Notes: a model not told the origin generated them from the sequence alone. A stretch of 64,000 bases of DNA from JACCZX01 sp963829995 (GCA_963829995.1 CAWHKW010000013.1:5509-69508), one strand, 5' to 3'; numbered from the stretch's first letter, positions 54,119-64,000 are shown. A program made the numbers and translations.

Positions 54119-55033
54119 TCAACCTCCGGTCGTTTCGCCGCCCATGACCTGCAGAACGGTCCCGGTGATGTACGACGAATCCGCGTTCGACGCGAGAAAC
54201 ACATACGCCGGCGCCAATTCCTCGGGCTGCGCCGGCCGCTTCATTGGACTGTCCAATCCAAACTCCGCTGCTTCTTTGGCAGTCGCACCCGTATCGGCCG
54301 GATTCAGCGGCGTCCACACCGGGCCCGGGGCAACCGCATTGACGCGAATCTGCCGTTCGATCAACTGCATTGCGAGCGTTTTCGTAAAGGCGTTAACTGC
54401 ACCCTTGGTCGCCGAGTAGTCCGGCATTTCCTTGGAACCTTTGATACCGGTTTCGGAGCTGGTGGCAATAATCGCAGCACCAGGCTTCATGTGCCGTAAG
54501 GCGGCTCGCGCTAAACGCATGTACGCAAAGATGTTCGTTTGAAACGTGCGCTCCAAGTCTTCGTCTTGCAGGTCCTCGAGCTTCTTGCTGCTTTGCTGAG
54601 CAGCGTTCGAAACCAGAATATCGAGACGACCGAACGCGCCCACCGTGCGCTCGACCACTTCATCGCAAAACGCGGCATCGACCAGGTCGCCCGGCATCAG
54701 CTCGCAGACGCGTCCTTCGGCCTCGACGCTGGCGCGCGTATCTTCGGCGTCCGACTGCTCCTCGGGCAGGTAAACAATCGCAACATCGGCGCCTTCGCGC
54801 GCATACAGCGTGGCTACCGCTCGCCCGATGCCCGAATCGCCGCCGGTGATCAACGCGACTTGTCCCTGCAGCTTGCCCGCCGGCTTGTAGCGCGGTGCTT
54901 CGAATCGCGGCGCAGGGTCCAGCGCTGACTCAAGTCCGGGCGGCTGCTGCTGTTGCTTCTTGAACGGCGGCTTCGGCTGCCTTACCGGCGCGGATGTTTC
55001 GGTGTCTTGTGCTTCATCGAGTTGCCCGGCCAT
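54119..55033 (-). CDS. Short-chain dehydrogenase/reductase (YghA/YhdF-like)
   Basis: A 304-aa classical SDR with a 50-residue N-terminal Gln/Pro-rich extension. The NAD(P) site is VALITGGDSGIGRAVATLYA, the structural NNAG-like motif reads LVSNAAQQS, catalytic Ser is in IIATSSETG, and Tyr/Lys in YSATKGAVNAFTKTLA. The C-terminal segment AYVFLASNADSSYITGTVLQ is typical. Relatives are often linked to stress (general stress protein 39 type). Substrate unknown. Confidence 0.88.
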   Translation of the reverse strand: MAGQLDEAQDTETSAPVRQPKPPFKKQQQQPPGLESALDPAPRFEAPRYKPAGKLQGQVALITGGDSGIGRAVATLYAREGADVAIVYLPEEQSDAEDTRASVEAEGRVCELMPGDLVDAAFCDEVVERTVGAFGRLDILVSNAAQQSSKKLEDLQDEDLERTFQTNIFAYMRLARAALRHMKPGAAIIATSSETGIKGSKEMPDYSATKGAVNAFTKTLAMQLIERQIRVNAVAPGPVWTPLNPADTGATAKEAAEFGLDSPMKRPAQPEELAPAYVFLASNADSSYITGTVLQVMGGETTGG

Positions 55034-55091
55034 CGCAAAATCTCCGTAGAACGATGAGCCAGGGCAAGCAAGGCCGATACCCGACGCGCGT

Positions 55092-57597
55092 CTATGCCTC
55101 GCGCAGCGTCGCCAGCGGCGGCGTGTTGAGCACTCCGCGCAATCCGAACCAGCCGCCGATCAATGCGGCGGCCGAACCGCCGGCGACTCCGGCCACGAAC
55201 ACCCACGGCGAGACACGGTATTCGAACTCGAAGCCATAGGTGGCGAGCGCCCAACCGACGACGCTCGCCCCGATCGCGGCGAGCAGTCCCGCCAGGCCAC
55301 CAATACAGATCATCTCGGCAATCTGAGCGCGCGACAGCTGACGGCGCGATGCGCCAAGCGCCCGCAGCAGTGCCGCCTCGCGCACGCGCTCGTCGCGGCT
55401 GGAGGCGAGCGCCGCGTACAGAACGAGCACGCCCGCTGCCAACGTAAATGCGAACAGGAACTCGACCGCCGCTATTACCTGATCGATGACCCCCTGCACT
55501 TGCCGGAAAACCGCGGTCATATCGATCACCGTCAGATTCGGAAATTGCTGCAGCAACGCGCCGGTGACATTCGCCTGACTGGCCGGCAAGTGAAATGCGC
55601 TGATGAAGCTTGCGGGCATATCCGCCAGCAGCGACGGCGGCATGATGACGAAGAAATTTGCACGCATCGAATCCCAGTTCACTTTGCGCAGGCTGGTAGC
55701 ACGCGCGGTGACGAGCTGCCCGGCGATGTCGAACGTCAGTGCGTCGCCGAGCTTGATGCCGAGTGTTTCTGCAATGCCTTCCTCAATCGACAGTTCGCTA
55801 GTACCGTCGACAAACCAGCGACCGGCGATGATGCGATTGTGCGAGGGCGCATCGGCCATGTACGACAGATTGAATTCGCGATCGACCAAACGTTGCGCGC
55901 GGTCGCCGGTAAATGACTCGGGGCCGACCTTGCGGCCGTTGACTTCGATCAATCGGCCGCGAATCATCGGATGCAGCGGTGCGTCAACACCGGCTGCGCT
56001 CAATTGGGCACCGACAGCGCTCGCTTGATCGGGCTGGATGTTGACCACGAACCGATTCGGAGCATCCGGTGGGGCGGCCTTGCGCCACGCATCGACCAGA
56101 TCGGTACGCGTCACCGTCAGCAGCAGCAGCGCCATCAAGCCGACCGCGAGCGAGACCAGTTGAATGATCGTCGCCACCGGCCGGCGCTGCACGGCGGCGA
56201 TCGCAAATCGCCACGAGATGCCGAGCTTTCCAGTCAAGGCTCGCAACGGCGCCAGCAGCTTGAGGACTCCCCAGGCCACCAGTGCAAACACGACCAGTCC
56301 GCCGGCAAAACCACCGGCGGTAAGGCTGCCGATCTTCAGATCGTTGGACGACCACAGCAACAGCGCGAAGAAACCGATCAGACCGGCAAGGTATCCGAGC
56401 GCTACGCGCCCGGTAGGCAGCCCGACATCTTTGCGCAGCACGCGCAACGGCGGAACGTGGCGCAGCTGAGCCAACGGTGGCAACGCGAAACCGAGCAACA
56501 GCACCAGGCCGCACGCGAATCCCTGCGCCCCCGGCAGCAAAGAGGGCTGCGGCAACGTCGTTCGGATCAACGAGCCCAGCGCGTTCAGCAAAACATAGTG
56601 AGTCGCATATCCGAGCGCCATGCCGACGATGCATGCCGCCAGGCCGATCACCACGAACTCCAGCGCGAACAGCCGAAAGATATCGGCCTGCGCAAGACCG
56701 AGGCAGCGCATCATCGCGCACGAGTCCAGATGCCGCAGCGAAAAACGGCGTGCCGCGGCCGCCACCGCGACCGCGGCGATCATCGCCGCCAGCAACGCGA
56801 CCAGCGCCAGAAATCGCTCGGCACGGTCGATCGTGCGCTGCATCTCCGGACGACCACCTTCAAGCGTCTCGATACGCTGCCCGCGCTGCAAGCCTTGCTG
56901 CAACGACTCCGAATACGTTCGCACGGCCGGGTGCTCGCCCGCGACCAGCAAGCGATACGTCACGCGGCTGCCGTTGGCAATCAACTGGGTGGCCGCGAGA
57001 TCCTCGATGTTCAGCATCACGCGCGGCGCAAAGTTGATGAACTGCGTGCCGCGATCGGGCTCGATCGTAATAATCTTGCTGATGAGAAATGTCTTCTCAC
57101 CGAGCTTCAGTGCATCCCCGGGCTTGGCTCCAATCGCCTGCAGCAGTTGGCCGTCGACCCACACTTCACCACGTGCGGGAATCTCGCGCGTCACTCGGTC
57201 CTCTTGCCCGATCGCATCGGCGACGCGCAAATTGCCGCGTAGCGGATAGCCGGGCGACACCGCCTTGACGGCCGACAGCGAGCTGCGATCGGCGTCGTCG
57301 GCGCGGATAGCCATGCTTGGGAAGGTCACCGTTTGTGCGATCTGCAGCTTTGCGGCGTTCGCGCGCCCGGCTTGATCTGCACTGATCGGCGTATCGGAGC
57401 TCAATACAAGGTCGGCGCCGAGCAACTGCGTGGCATCGCGCTCGAGCCCGAGCCGGATTCGATCGACCAGGAAACCGACGCTGGTCACCGCGGCAACGGC
57501 GACCACCAACGCCGCCGCCAGCAAGCCGCAGCTCGCCGGCGCGCCAGTCGCGCAGCGTCATGCGCAGGGATTGCGCAAGTAAGCGATGGAAGTTCAT
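55092..57597 (-). CDS. FtsX/MacB-type ABC permease (YbbP-like), one +1 frameshift at CTT G
   Basis: ATG 57597 reads MNFHRLLAQSLRMTLRDWR then AGELRL. At CTT GCT (CTT 57525-57523) the frame must step +1 to give LAAALVVAVAAVTSVGF, the first membrane helix. Length is 3n+1, about 834 aa. Two FtsX repeats follow (helices near LVALLAAMIAAVAVAAAARR and FLFAFTLAAGVLVLYAALAS), with large periplasmic domains between, as in YbbP. Its usual partners, the YbbA ATPase and TesA, are not adjacent, so the ATPase must be elsewhere. It is divergent from the DUF4139 gene. Confidence 0.85.
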
Positions 57598-57675
57598 AGG
57601 GCGAGTATCGCAGTTAACCCCTTTCTCGATTGACGGCCGTTTCAAGCGGATCACGACACCCGTCAGGAGAACCCC

Positions 57676-59217
57676 GTGCCGAACATCACCTCCGCATCGA
57701 TCAAAACCGCTGTCGCCGCCGCATTGGCAGCCATATCAGCCAGCGGCGCCGACGTAGCCGGTCAGGCGACCGCCCCGGCCACTGCGCTGACTATCTATAG
57801 CAACGCGGCGCCGGGCTCGATCTCGCCTGATGCCTATCGATCTCCCGGACGTGGCGCAGTTCCAGGTTATGCGGTGGTTCGCCAGGAGCGTGATCTCGAT
57901 CTGACAAAAGGTCGCAACGCCGTGCGGTTTACCGACGTGGCCGCGCTGATCGACCCGACCACGGTGGCATTCGAGTCGATGACCGATGCGAAAGGCACCA
58001 CTGTGCTGGAACAGAACTATCAGTTCGATCTGGTCAGCAGCGACAAGCTGCTGCAGAAATATGTCGATCGTCAGATCGCGGTCGATCAGATTCGTGGCCA
58101 AAGCACCGAATCGTTCAGCGGAACGCTGTTGTCGACGCAGGGCGGTATTGTCCTGCGGCGCGATGACGGCACGGTGCAGGTTCTCCCTCACAACGCGGGC
58201 GTTCGCCTGCCCGCGCTGCCGGGCGGACTGATCACACGCCCGACGCTGGTATGGGACATCGCGGCCCAACGACCCGGCACGCACCGCAGTCGCGTGTCAT
58301 ATCAAACGCAGGGGCTCACCTGGTGGGCCGATTACAACGTCGTCTACGCCGAAGGCGCCAACGCGAACGCATGCCGGCTCGATGTCGGCGCCTGGGTCAG
58401 CATCGTCAACCAGTCGGGGGCAAGCTATTCGGATTCGCGACTCAAGCTGGTCGCGGGCGACGTGCATCGCGCACGGCCCGCTACGCCCGCAAGCGTTGGC
58501 ATGGCGAATAAGTTGCGCTCCGACGCCGCCGCCGAGCGAGATTCCGGTTTTGTCGAAAAGTCATTCTTCGAATACCACCTGTACACACTGGGCCGCACGA
58601 CGACGCTGCCCGATAATTCAACGAAGCAGATCGAGCTGTTTCCTTCCGCTCGCCGCGTGCCGTGCGAAAAGACGCTGGTTTACTACGGCGCCCCGGCCGG
58701 TTATCGCGGATTTCTGTCTTCACCGGCGACCGACCGCAACTACGGCGTGCAAAGCAACCGCAAGGTCGATGTGTACCTGCAATTCAAGAATGCGGAGAAC
58801 AACAACATGGGCATGCCGCTGCCCGCCGGCCGTGTCCGCGTCTCAAAGCAGGACCCGGCCGATCAGACGCTCGAGTTCATCGGCGAAGACATCATCGACC
58901 ACACGCCGCGCAACGAAAATCTGCTGCTGAAGCTCGGTTCAGCGTTCGACGTGGTCGGTGAACGGCGGCAGGTGGACTTCAAGGTCGACACGAATCGCAA
59001 GACGATGACCGAAGAGGTCGAAGTCAAGGTGCGCAATCAGAAAAAGGAGAGAGTCGAAGTGATGGTGAAGGAAAATCTTTACCGTTGGGTCAACTGGAAC
59101 ATCACGCAGCGCAGTCACGAGTACCGCAAGGATGACTCACGCACAATCGTTTTTCCGGTCACGATCGCGCCGGGAGCGGAAGCGGTCGTGCGTTACACCG
59201 TGCACTACAGCTGGTAA
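57676..59217 (+). CDS. Secreted DUF4139-family protein
   Basis: 513 aa from GTG 57676 behind AGGAG. The N-terminal Ala-rich segment (IKTAVAAALAAISASGADV) is probably a signal peptide. The body is beta-rich (ALTIYSNAAPGSISPDAYRS, YQTQGLTWWADYNVVYAEG, SRLKLVAGDVHRARP) and ends as a DUF4139 domain (KVRNQKKERVEVMVKENLY; ITIAPGAEAVVRYTVHYSW). The family is widespread and uncharacterised, likely periplasmic. Confidence 0.8.
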   Translation: MPNITSASIKTAVAAALAAISASGADVAGQATAPATALTIYSNAAPGSISPDAYRSPGRGAVPGYAVVRQERDLDLTKGRNAVRFTDVAALIDPTTVAFESMTDAKGTTVLEQNYQFDLVSSDKLLQKYVDRQIAVDQIRGQSTESFSGTLLSTQGGIVLRRDDGTVQVLPHNAGVRLPALPGGLITRPTLVWDIAAQRPGTHRSRVSYQTQGLTWWADYNVVYAEGANANACRLDVGAWVSIVNQSGASYSDSRLKLVAGDVHRARPATPASVGMANKLRSDAAAERDSGFVEKSFFEYHLYTLGRTTTLPDNSTKQIELFPSARRVPCEKTLVYYGAPAGYRGFLSSPATDRNYGVQSNRKVDVYLQFKNAENNNMGMPLPAGRVRVSKQDPADQTLEFIGEDIIDHTPRNENLLLKLGSAFDVVGERRQVDFKVDTNRKTMTEEVEVKVRNQKKERVEVMVKENLYRWVNWNITQRSHEYRKDDSRTIVFPVTIAPGAEAVVRYTVHYSW

Positions 59218-59226
59218 CTTTCGGAC

Positions 59227-60354
59227 TCATTTGCCGCCAACGGGTACTTTGCCGATGACGCCTTCGACGTAGTAATTCATTGAGCCGAGCTGTGCATCGG
59301 TTAGCGAACCCGACGCCAGTATTTCCTTTCCTTCATTGCTTTTCAGCGGAGCGGTAAACGGATGAAATTTGCCGCCCCGAATTTCTTCCTGGCGTGCCTT
59401 TACGGCTTCGACCAACTCGGGCGGGAGGGTATCGGACAGACCCTGCAAGCGAATGAATCCGTCCTTGATACCGCCCCATACCGGCGCGACCGTCCAACTG
59501 CCGTTGAGCGCTGCCTGCGCGCGCTGCGTGTAGTAATCGCCCCAATGATGCGTAACGGCAACCAGCTGTGCGTTCGGGCCGAACTTCGCCATGTTCGAGT
59601 GATACGCGACCGCCATCTTTCGCTTCTCTTCGGCCGCCGCGACCACCGCGGTGGAATCGGTGTGATGCGTGACGACGTCAGCGCCCTGCCCGATCAGCGT
59701 GTTGGCCGCATCGCGCTCCTTGCCGGGGTCGTACCACGTGTTGATCCAGACCACACGCAGCCGCGCCTTCGGATTCGTAGCGCGCGCGCCGAGCACGAAA
59801 GCATTGATGCCCTGCAGAACCTCCGGAATCGGAAACGCACCGACGTAACCCAGCGTGCCCGTCTTGCTCATCCGTCCTGCGATCATGCCGGCCAGGTACC
59901 GGCCCTCGTAGAAGCGCGCGTTGTACGTGTTGACGTTGGGCGCAGTCTTGTAGCCAGTCGCGTGTTCGAATTTCACGTCCTTGAATTCCTCCGCTACCTT
60001 CAGCGTCGGATTCATGAACCCGAACGACGTCGTAAAAATCAGTTTGTGACCCTGCTGCGCAAGGTCTCGAATCACCCGCTCGGCGTCGGCGCCTTCGGGC
60101 ACTTTTTCCACGAACGATGTGCTTATCTTGGGTCCGAGCGCCTTCGCCATCTGCTCGCGCCCTGCGTTGTGTTGCGTCGTCCAGCCTGCATCACCGACCG
60201 GGCTGACGTAGACGAAGCCGATCTTCAGCGGCTGCTCGGTGGCAACCACGGTCTTGGCGGGCTCGGCCTTGGGCACAACCTCTTCCCTTTTGCCGCAGCC
60301 GGCTGCCAGTGCGACTGCACTTGCTACGACAATCCACTTCGCAAACGCTTGCAT
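59227..60354 (-). CDS. BMP-family nucleoside-binding lipoprotein
   Basis: 375 aa from ATG 60354 with lipobox (VASAVALAAGC). The mature protein is a Bmp/PnrA-type periplasmic binding protein: KIGFVYVSPVGDAGWTTQHN, GHKLIFTTSFGFMNPTLKVA, FYEGRYLAGMIAGRMSKTG, GQGADVVTHHTDSTAVVAAA. Such proteins bind purine nucleosides for import. The order with two permeases and a double ATPase confirms the system. Converges with the DUF4139 gene. Confidence 0.9.
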   Translation of the reverse strand: MQAFAKWIVVASAVALAAGCGKREEVVPKAEPAKTVVATEQPLKIGFVYVSPVGDAGWTTQHNAGREQMAKALGPKISTSFVEKVPEGADAERVIRDLAQQGHKLIFTTSFGFMNPTLKVAEEFKDVKFEHATGYKTAPNVNTYNARFYEGRYLAGMIAGRMSKTGTLGYVGAFPIPEVLQGINAFVLGARATNPKARLRVVWINTWYDPGKERDAANTLIGQGADVVTHHTDSTAVVAAAEEKRKMAVAYHSNMAKFGPNAQLVAVTHHWGDYYTQRAQAALNGSWTVAPVWGGIKDGFIRLQGLSDTLPPELVEAVKARQEEIRGGKFHPFTAPLKSNEGKEILASGSLTDAQLGSMNYYVEGVIGKVPVGGK

Positions 60355-60395
60355 CGTTGGCCTCTGAAGGGTGGTGCGCGAGTCTAAGCGAGCCT

Positions 60396-61316
60396 TCACG
60401 TGTTGGGACTAAACGGCTTGCCTAGTGACGCCGGCATGTTCAACCGAATCCAGCGCGGGTTGCGCGAGATCATTGCGAGTACAACGATCGTTGCCAGGTA
60501 CGGTGTCATCGCTAACCACTGAGCCGGAACGTCAACCCCCTGGCCCTGCAGATAGAACTGCAGCATCGTCACTCCGCCGAACAAGTACGCGCCAAGCAGC
60601 AAACGCCCGGGCCGCCAGGTGGCAAACGTGACCAGTGCGAGTGCAATCCAGCCGCGACCCGCGACCATTCCTTCGGACCACAGCGGCGTGTAGACCGTGG
60701 ACATGTACGCGCCGGCCAACCCCGCGCAGGCGCCGCCGAACGCAACGGCCGCACAACGAATGCGCCGCACCGAATGACCCAGCGCATGTGCGGATTCCGG
60801 CGATTCGCCGACCGCACGCAGGATCAAGCCTGCGCGGGTTCGAAACAGAAACCACGCGACGGCCGCCGCGAGCGCAAGAGAAAAGTAAACCAGCCAGTGC
60901 TGCGCGAACAACGCCGGACCTAAAAACGGAACGTCGCGCAGTAGCGGCACGCCATCGACACCGCGCGCCGGCAACGTATCGCCTTGCAGCGCAAGCCCTA
61001 TGAACGCCGACAACCCCGCGCCGAAAAGCGCCAAAGCAAGGCCCGTGGCAAATTGATTCGTCAACAAACCGATCGCAAGCAGAGCGAAGAGCAACGCCAT
61101 CACCGTGCCGGCCGCCGCACCTGCAACAAATCCCAGCCAGTACTGACCGGTGAAAAGTGCCGTTGCAAATCCGACGACCGCGGCTACCAGCATCATTCCT
61201 TCGGTGCCGAGGTTTACGACGCCGCTGCGCTCGTTGATCACGATGCCCAGCGCTGCCAGCAGTAACGGGGTGCCGGCGTTCATCGTGATTGCAATCAACG
61301 AAGCCAGCTCGTCCAT
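60396..61316 (-). CDS. Nucleoside ABC transporter permease (second subunit)
   Basis: A 306-aa inner-membrane protein of the BPD_transp_2 type with about eight to ten helices. Starts MDELASLIAITMNAGTPLLL; NERSGVVNLGTEGMMLVAAV is the hallmark cytosolic segment, and ESPESAHALGHSVRRIRCAA is the ATPase coupling loop. The start shares one base with the stop of the other permease (TGATG). Equivalent to NupQ/YufQ-type subunits. Confidence 0.9.
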   Translation of the reverse strand: MDELASLIAITMNAGTPLLLAALGIVINERSGVVNLGTEGMMLVAAVVGFATALFTGQYWLGFVAGAAAGTVMALLFALLAIGLLTNQFATGLALALFGAGLSAFIGLALQGDTLPARGVDGVPLLRDVPFLGPALFAQHWLVYFSLALAAAVAWFLFRTRAGLILRAVGESPESAHALGHSVRRIRCAAVAFGGACAGLAGAYMSTVYTPLWSEGMVAGRGWIALALVTFATWRPGRLLLGAYLFGGVTMLQFYLQGQGVDVPAQWLAMTPYLATIVVLAMISRNPRWIRLNMPASLGKPFSPNT

Positions 61317-62389
61317 CAGACGGTGGCGGCCCGATGAAACTGCACGCGATACCTGACGAAGGTGTCGCAAGCCAGCAGGAAAAACAGAAGCAGCCCCTGG
61401 TAGACGCCGGTCAACGCCGACGGCAAGCCGAGACGCGATTGCGCGAGCTCACCGCCGATGTAGAACAGCGCCATCACCAGTGACGCCAACACGATGCCAA
61501 CCGGATGCAGACGTCCGACAAACGCGACGATGATTGCAGCAAAGCCGTAGCCGGGTGAAACGGTCGAAGTCAATTGCCCAATCGGGCCCGCGACCTCGAG
61601 CCCGCCTGCCAAGCCGGCCAGCGCACCCGAAACCAGCAACGCGATCCACAAGGAACGACGGCTCGAGAAGCCCGCGTAGCGCGCGGCCTTCGGTGCAAGT
61701 CCGACCACCTTCAACTGAAAGCCGATCACAGTGCGCGCCAGCATCCACCAGACAGCCACCGCCGCAAGCAGTGCGACGATGCTTCCCGCGTTCAACCGCA
61801 ACCCGTCCAGGATGATCGGCACGCGCGTCGCGGCCGCAAACAATTCGCTCTGTGGGAATCCGTAGCCGTTCGGATCTCGCCACGGCCCTTGCACAACCCA
61901 CGAGATCAACTGTTGCGCTACGTAGACGAGCATCAGGCTAACCAGAATTTCGTTTGCGTTAAAGCGATCTCGCAGCCAGGCGGTGATCGACGCCCACAAT
62001 GCGCCGCCCAGCATCGATGCCAGCAACACCCACACGAACCACGCGCGCGATGATTCCGCGTCGGCTGACAACGCAATTCCCCCGCCGACGATCGCGCCTG
62101 CAATCAACTGGCCTTCGGCACCGATGTTCCAGACGTTCGCGCGAAAACATACCGCCAGACCCACACCGCACAGAATCAACGGCGTCGCTTTCAGTGCCAG
62201 CTCGCTCCAGCCGCGAAAGCTTGTCAGCGGCGCAATGATGAACACGCTCAGTCCTTTCAGCGGACTCGTGCCCATTACGGAGAACAGGATGCCGCCGGCG
62301 ATCAGCGTCAACACGATGGCGGTGACCGGCGATAACCAGAGCCACACGCGCGACGGAGCGGCGCGCGGCACCAAGTGCCATGAAGTCAC
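61316..62389 (-). CDS. Nucleoside ABC transporter permease (first subunit)
   Basis: 357 aa from GTG 62389, which overlaps the ATPase stop (GTGA). Multi-helix permease with FRANVWNIGAEGQLIAGAIV as the hallmark segment and GLAPKAARYAGFSSRRSLW as the coupling loop. It pairs with the following permease to form the import channel; resembles NupP/YufP subunits. Confidence 0.9.
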   Translation of the reverse strand: MTSWHLVPRAAPSRVWLWLSPVTAIVLTLIAGGILFSVMGTSPLKGLSVFIIAPLTSFRGWSELALKATPLILCGVGLAVCFRANVWNIGAEGQLIAGAIVGGGIALSADAESSRAWFVWVLLASMLGGALWASITAWLRDRFNANEILVSLMLVYVAQQLISWVVQGPWRDPNGYGFPQSELFAAATRVPIILDGLRLNAGSIVALLAAVAVWWMLARTVIGFQLKVVGLAPKAARYAGFSSRRSLWIALLVSGALAGLAGGLEVAGPIGQLTSTVSPGYGFAAIIVAFVGRLHPVGIVLASLVMALFYIGGELAQSRLGLPSALTGVYQGLLLFFLLACDTFVRYRVQFHRAATV

Positions 62390-63900
62390 GCAGCGTGCTC
62401 CGCGGTTGCTTTCCGCTGAGCGTCAGCCGGCCAGGAGCCGCTCATCCAGCGTCCAAGCTCGGCCATGTCGATCTGTTGCAGCGCCCTTGATGGCGACAAA
62501 CGGCCACCGGCCATCACCATTACACGATCTGCCAGTTGATATAACTCGTCCAACTCTTCCGACACGACAACGATCGCGCAGCCGGACGCTCGCAACGCGA
62601 TCAGCTCATTACGAATCGCCGCAGCAGAACCCGCATCGACACCCGACGTGGGCTGGTCGAGTAACAGCACGCGTGGCGCAGCGAGCATCTCGCGTCCGGC
62701 AATGAACTTCTGCAAATTTCCACCCGAGAGTGTTTCGATCTTCGCCGACGTCGCAGCGCGCACGTCGAAACGCTGCACGATCTGCGCCGCGCGCTCGCTT
62801 GCTTTGTCGACGTCCAATACGCGGCTCGATTGCAACGAGAGGTCGGTTAGCAACGCGTTGTCGCCGAGCGTCATGCCGGCGACGACCGCGTGGCCCAACC
62901 GCTGCTCGGGAACATAGCGCAGCCCAAGCGCCCGGCGCTGCGCAGTGTTCAGTCGGCCTACTGCCTGACCGAACAGCCGCACCGCTTCCGCCTCGACCAA
63001 CAGTTCGCCCGCGAGCGCGGCCATCAGCGCCTGCTGCCCGTTGCCCGATATCCCGGCGATGCCGACAATCTCGCCGGTTCGCACCTCGAATGACACACGA
63101 TCGAGATTCCATTGATCGGATCCCACGAAACTCAAGCCTTCAACTGCAAGTGCCACGGTGCCCGCCTCGGATTCGAGTGCAGCAATCGGCAGCGGCTCGG
63201 CACCCAGCATCAGCCGCGCCAGACTGGCATCGGACTCCGATCGCGGATCGACCTCACCGACCACCTTGCCGGCGCGCATTACCACGCAGCGCGTTGCCAG
63301 GCGGCGAACTTCGTGCAGCTTGTGGCTGATGAAGATGACGCTGACGCCGTCGGCCGAAAGCTCGCGCAGCGTGTCGAACAATCGTTCGGTCGCTTGCGGT
63401 GTCAACACCGAGGTCGGCTCATCGAGGATCAGCACGCGCGGCGAGCTCATCAACGCACGCAGGATCTCGATCCGCTGGCGCTCACCGATCGACAGATCGT
63501 GCACATTCCGCTCTGGAACGATTTCGAGCCCATACCGGGCTGCGAGCTCAAGGACCCGCGATTCGATTGCGACCAGCGGCGCCGCCGGCAAGCCAAGCGC
63601 GATGTTCTGCAACACGCTCAACGAATCGAACAACGCGAATTGCTGAAATACCATCGCGATACCGAGCGAGCGAGCGCGCCGCGGACTGTCGATGTCGACG
63701 GTAACGCCATCGACTGCAGTCGTTCCTGAGTCGGGCCGCGTTACGCCATAGACGACCTTCATCAGCGTGCTCTTGCCCGCGCCGTTTTCACCGAGCAGCG
63801 CGAGGATTTCGCCAGGCATCACCGCGAGCGAAACCGAATCGTTGGCAAGCGTCGACCCGTAGCGCTTGGTGATATCGCACAGCGCAAGACGCGGTGTCAT
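62386..63900 (-). CDS. Nucleoside ABC transporter ATPase with two ABC domains
   Basis: 504 aa from ATG 63900 (MTPRLALCDITKRYGS). The first ABC domain is complete: ALLGENGAGKSTLMKVVYG, LSIGERQRIEILRAL, VLILDEPTSVLTPQ. The second has a degenerate P-loop (GIAGISGNGQQALMAAL), as is usual in sugar and nucleoside importers, with a sound signature (LSGGNLQKFIAGREM) and LLLDQPTSGVDAGSA. It drives the two permeases encoded next. Confidence 0.93.
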   Translation of the reverse strand: MTPRLALCDITKRYGSTLANDSVSLAVMPGEILALLGENGAGKSTLMKVVYGVTRPDSGTTAVDGVTVDIDSPRRARSLGIAMVFQQFALFDSLSVLQNIALGLPAAPLVAIESRVLELAARYGLEIVPERNVHDLSIGERQRIEILRALMSSPRVLILDEPTSVLTPQATERLFDTLRELSADGVSVIFISHKLHEVRRLATRCVVMRAGKVVGEVDPRSESDASLARLMLGAEPLPIAALESEAGTVALAVEGLSFVGSDQWNLDRVSFEVRTGEIVGIAGISGNGQQALMAALAGELLVEAEAVRLFGQAVGRLNTAQRRALGLRYVPEQRLGHAVVAGMTLGDNALLTDLSLQSSRVLDVDKASERAAQIVQRFDVRAATSAKIETLSGGNLQKFIAGREMLAAPRVLLLDQPTSGVDAGSAAAIRNELIALRASGCAIVVVSEELDELYQLADRVMVMAGGRLSPSRALQQIDMAELGRWMSGSWPADAQRKATAEHAA

Positions 63901-63926
63901 CGGCAAAGCTCGGATGAAAGGTGAAC

Positions 63927-64000
63927 TGGCGGAGGTGGTGAGATTCGAACTCACGAAGGACTTACGCCCTTGCCGGTTTTCAAGACCGGTGCCTTAAACC
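63927..64000 (-). tRNA. tRNA-Ser(UGA), 3' part, cut by the window edge
   Basis: The minus strand reads ACCGGT-CTTGAAA-ACCGGC, anticodon stem and loop with UGA. A class II variable arm (CAAGGGCGTAAGTCCTT-type stem), T arm GTGAGTTCGAATCTCAC and encoded CCA (63929-63927) follow. The long variable arm and UGA anticodon fix serine. The 5' acceptor strand and most of the D arm lie beyond 64000. Confidence 0.93.

Noticed and set aside
55971..57242. 423-codon open frame on the + strand opposite the FtsX permease
   Set aside because: Its Gln/Arg/His-rich composition is the complement of a membrane protein gene; no motif and no start signal.

Overview
The window is a GC-rich proteobacterial chromosome segment. 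The envelope and lipid gene order (tsf-pyrH-frr-uppS-cdsA-dxr-rseP-bamA-skp-lpxD-fabZ-lpxA-lpxB-rnhB) and the block zipA-ligA / smc / queF / dapC-dapD-dapE-prmB are typical of Betaproteobacteria, most likely a Burkholderiales-type organism. The genus cannot be told from sequence alone. Genes are tightly packed, and many joints are 4-base ATGA overlaps.

Layout. (1) 1-9036 is an accessory signalling region: a frameshifted outer lipoprotein, a LuxR-type response regulator with a hybrid histidine kinase, then three related TPR plus HD-GYP (cyclic-di-GMP phosphodiesterase type) genes. Copies A (+) and B (-) are heavily frameshifted; copy C (+) is nearly intact. Between B and C lie two small genes for peptides with double-glycine leaders, one broken and one intact. 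They converge on a shared two-way terminator, and each is divergent from a neighbouring HD-GYP gene. (2) 9051-24207 (-) is one long essential cluster for ribosomes, isoprenoids, phospholipid, lipid A and outer-membrane assembly. (3) 24415-27986 (+) holds map and glnD; glnD overlaps def tail to tail. (4) 27941-35899 (-) holds def, mtnP, ligA, zipA and smc. (5) 35980-45875 (+) holds queF, dapC, dapD, pilU, dapE, prmB, an ABC-F ATPase, a CaiB-type CoA transferase and an APH-type kinase. (6) 45890-48781 (-) is a small operon: quinone oxidoreductase, SRPBCC protein, MoaD/ThiS-like protein, BNR-repeat protein. (7) 48848-50754 (+) holds an acyl-CoA dehydrogenase and a glutathione transferase. (8) 50779-57597 (-) holds stress and membrane proteins, RmuC, an SDR and an FtsX-type permease; a DUF4139 protein is divergent (+). 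(9) 59227-63900 (-) is a complete BMP-type nucleoside ABC importer, followed by the 3' part of tRNA-Ser(UGA) at the window edge.

The most unusual property is not one gene. About ten otherwise sound genes (lipoprotein, response regulator, HD-GYP C, zipA, dapC, ABC-F, CoA-linked kinase, FtsX permease, peptide gene) and the two degenerate HD-GYP copies are each interrupted by single-base shifts. Every shift I could resolve goes in the same direction (+1), on both strands. Several sit on CTT codons (zipA has CTT AGG C) or directly before TGA. Systematic insertion errors in the assembly and genuine +1 recoding both need to be considered. The second point of interest is the pairing of TPR/HD-GYP genes with divergent double-glycine-leader peptide genes, which could be a peptide-sensing cyclic-di-GMP system.
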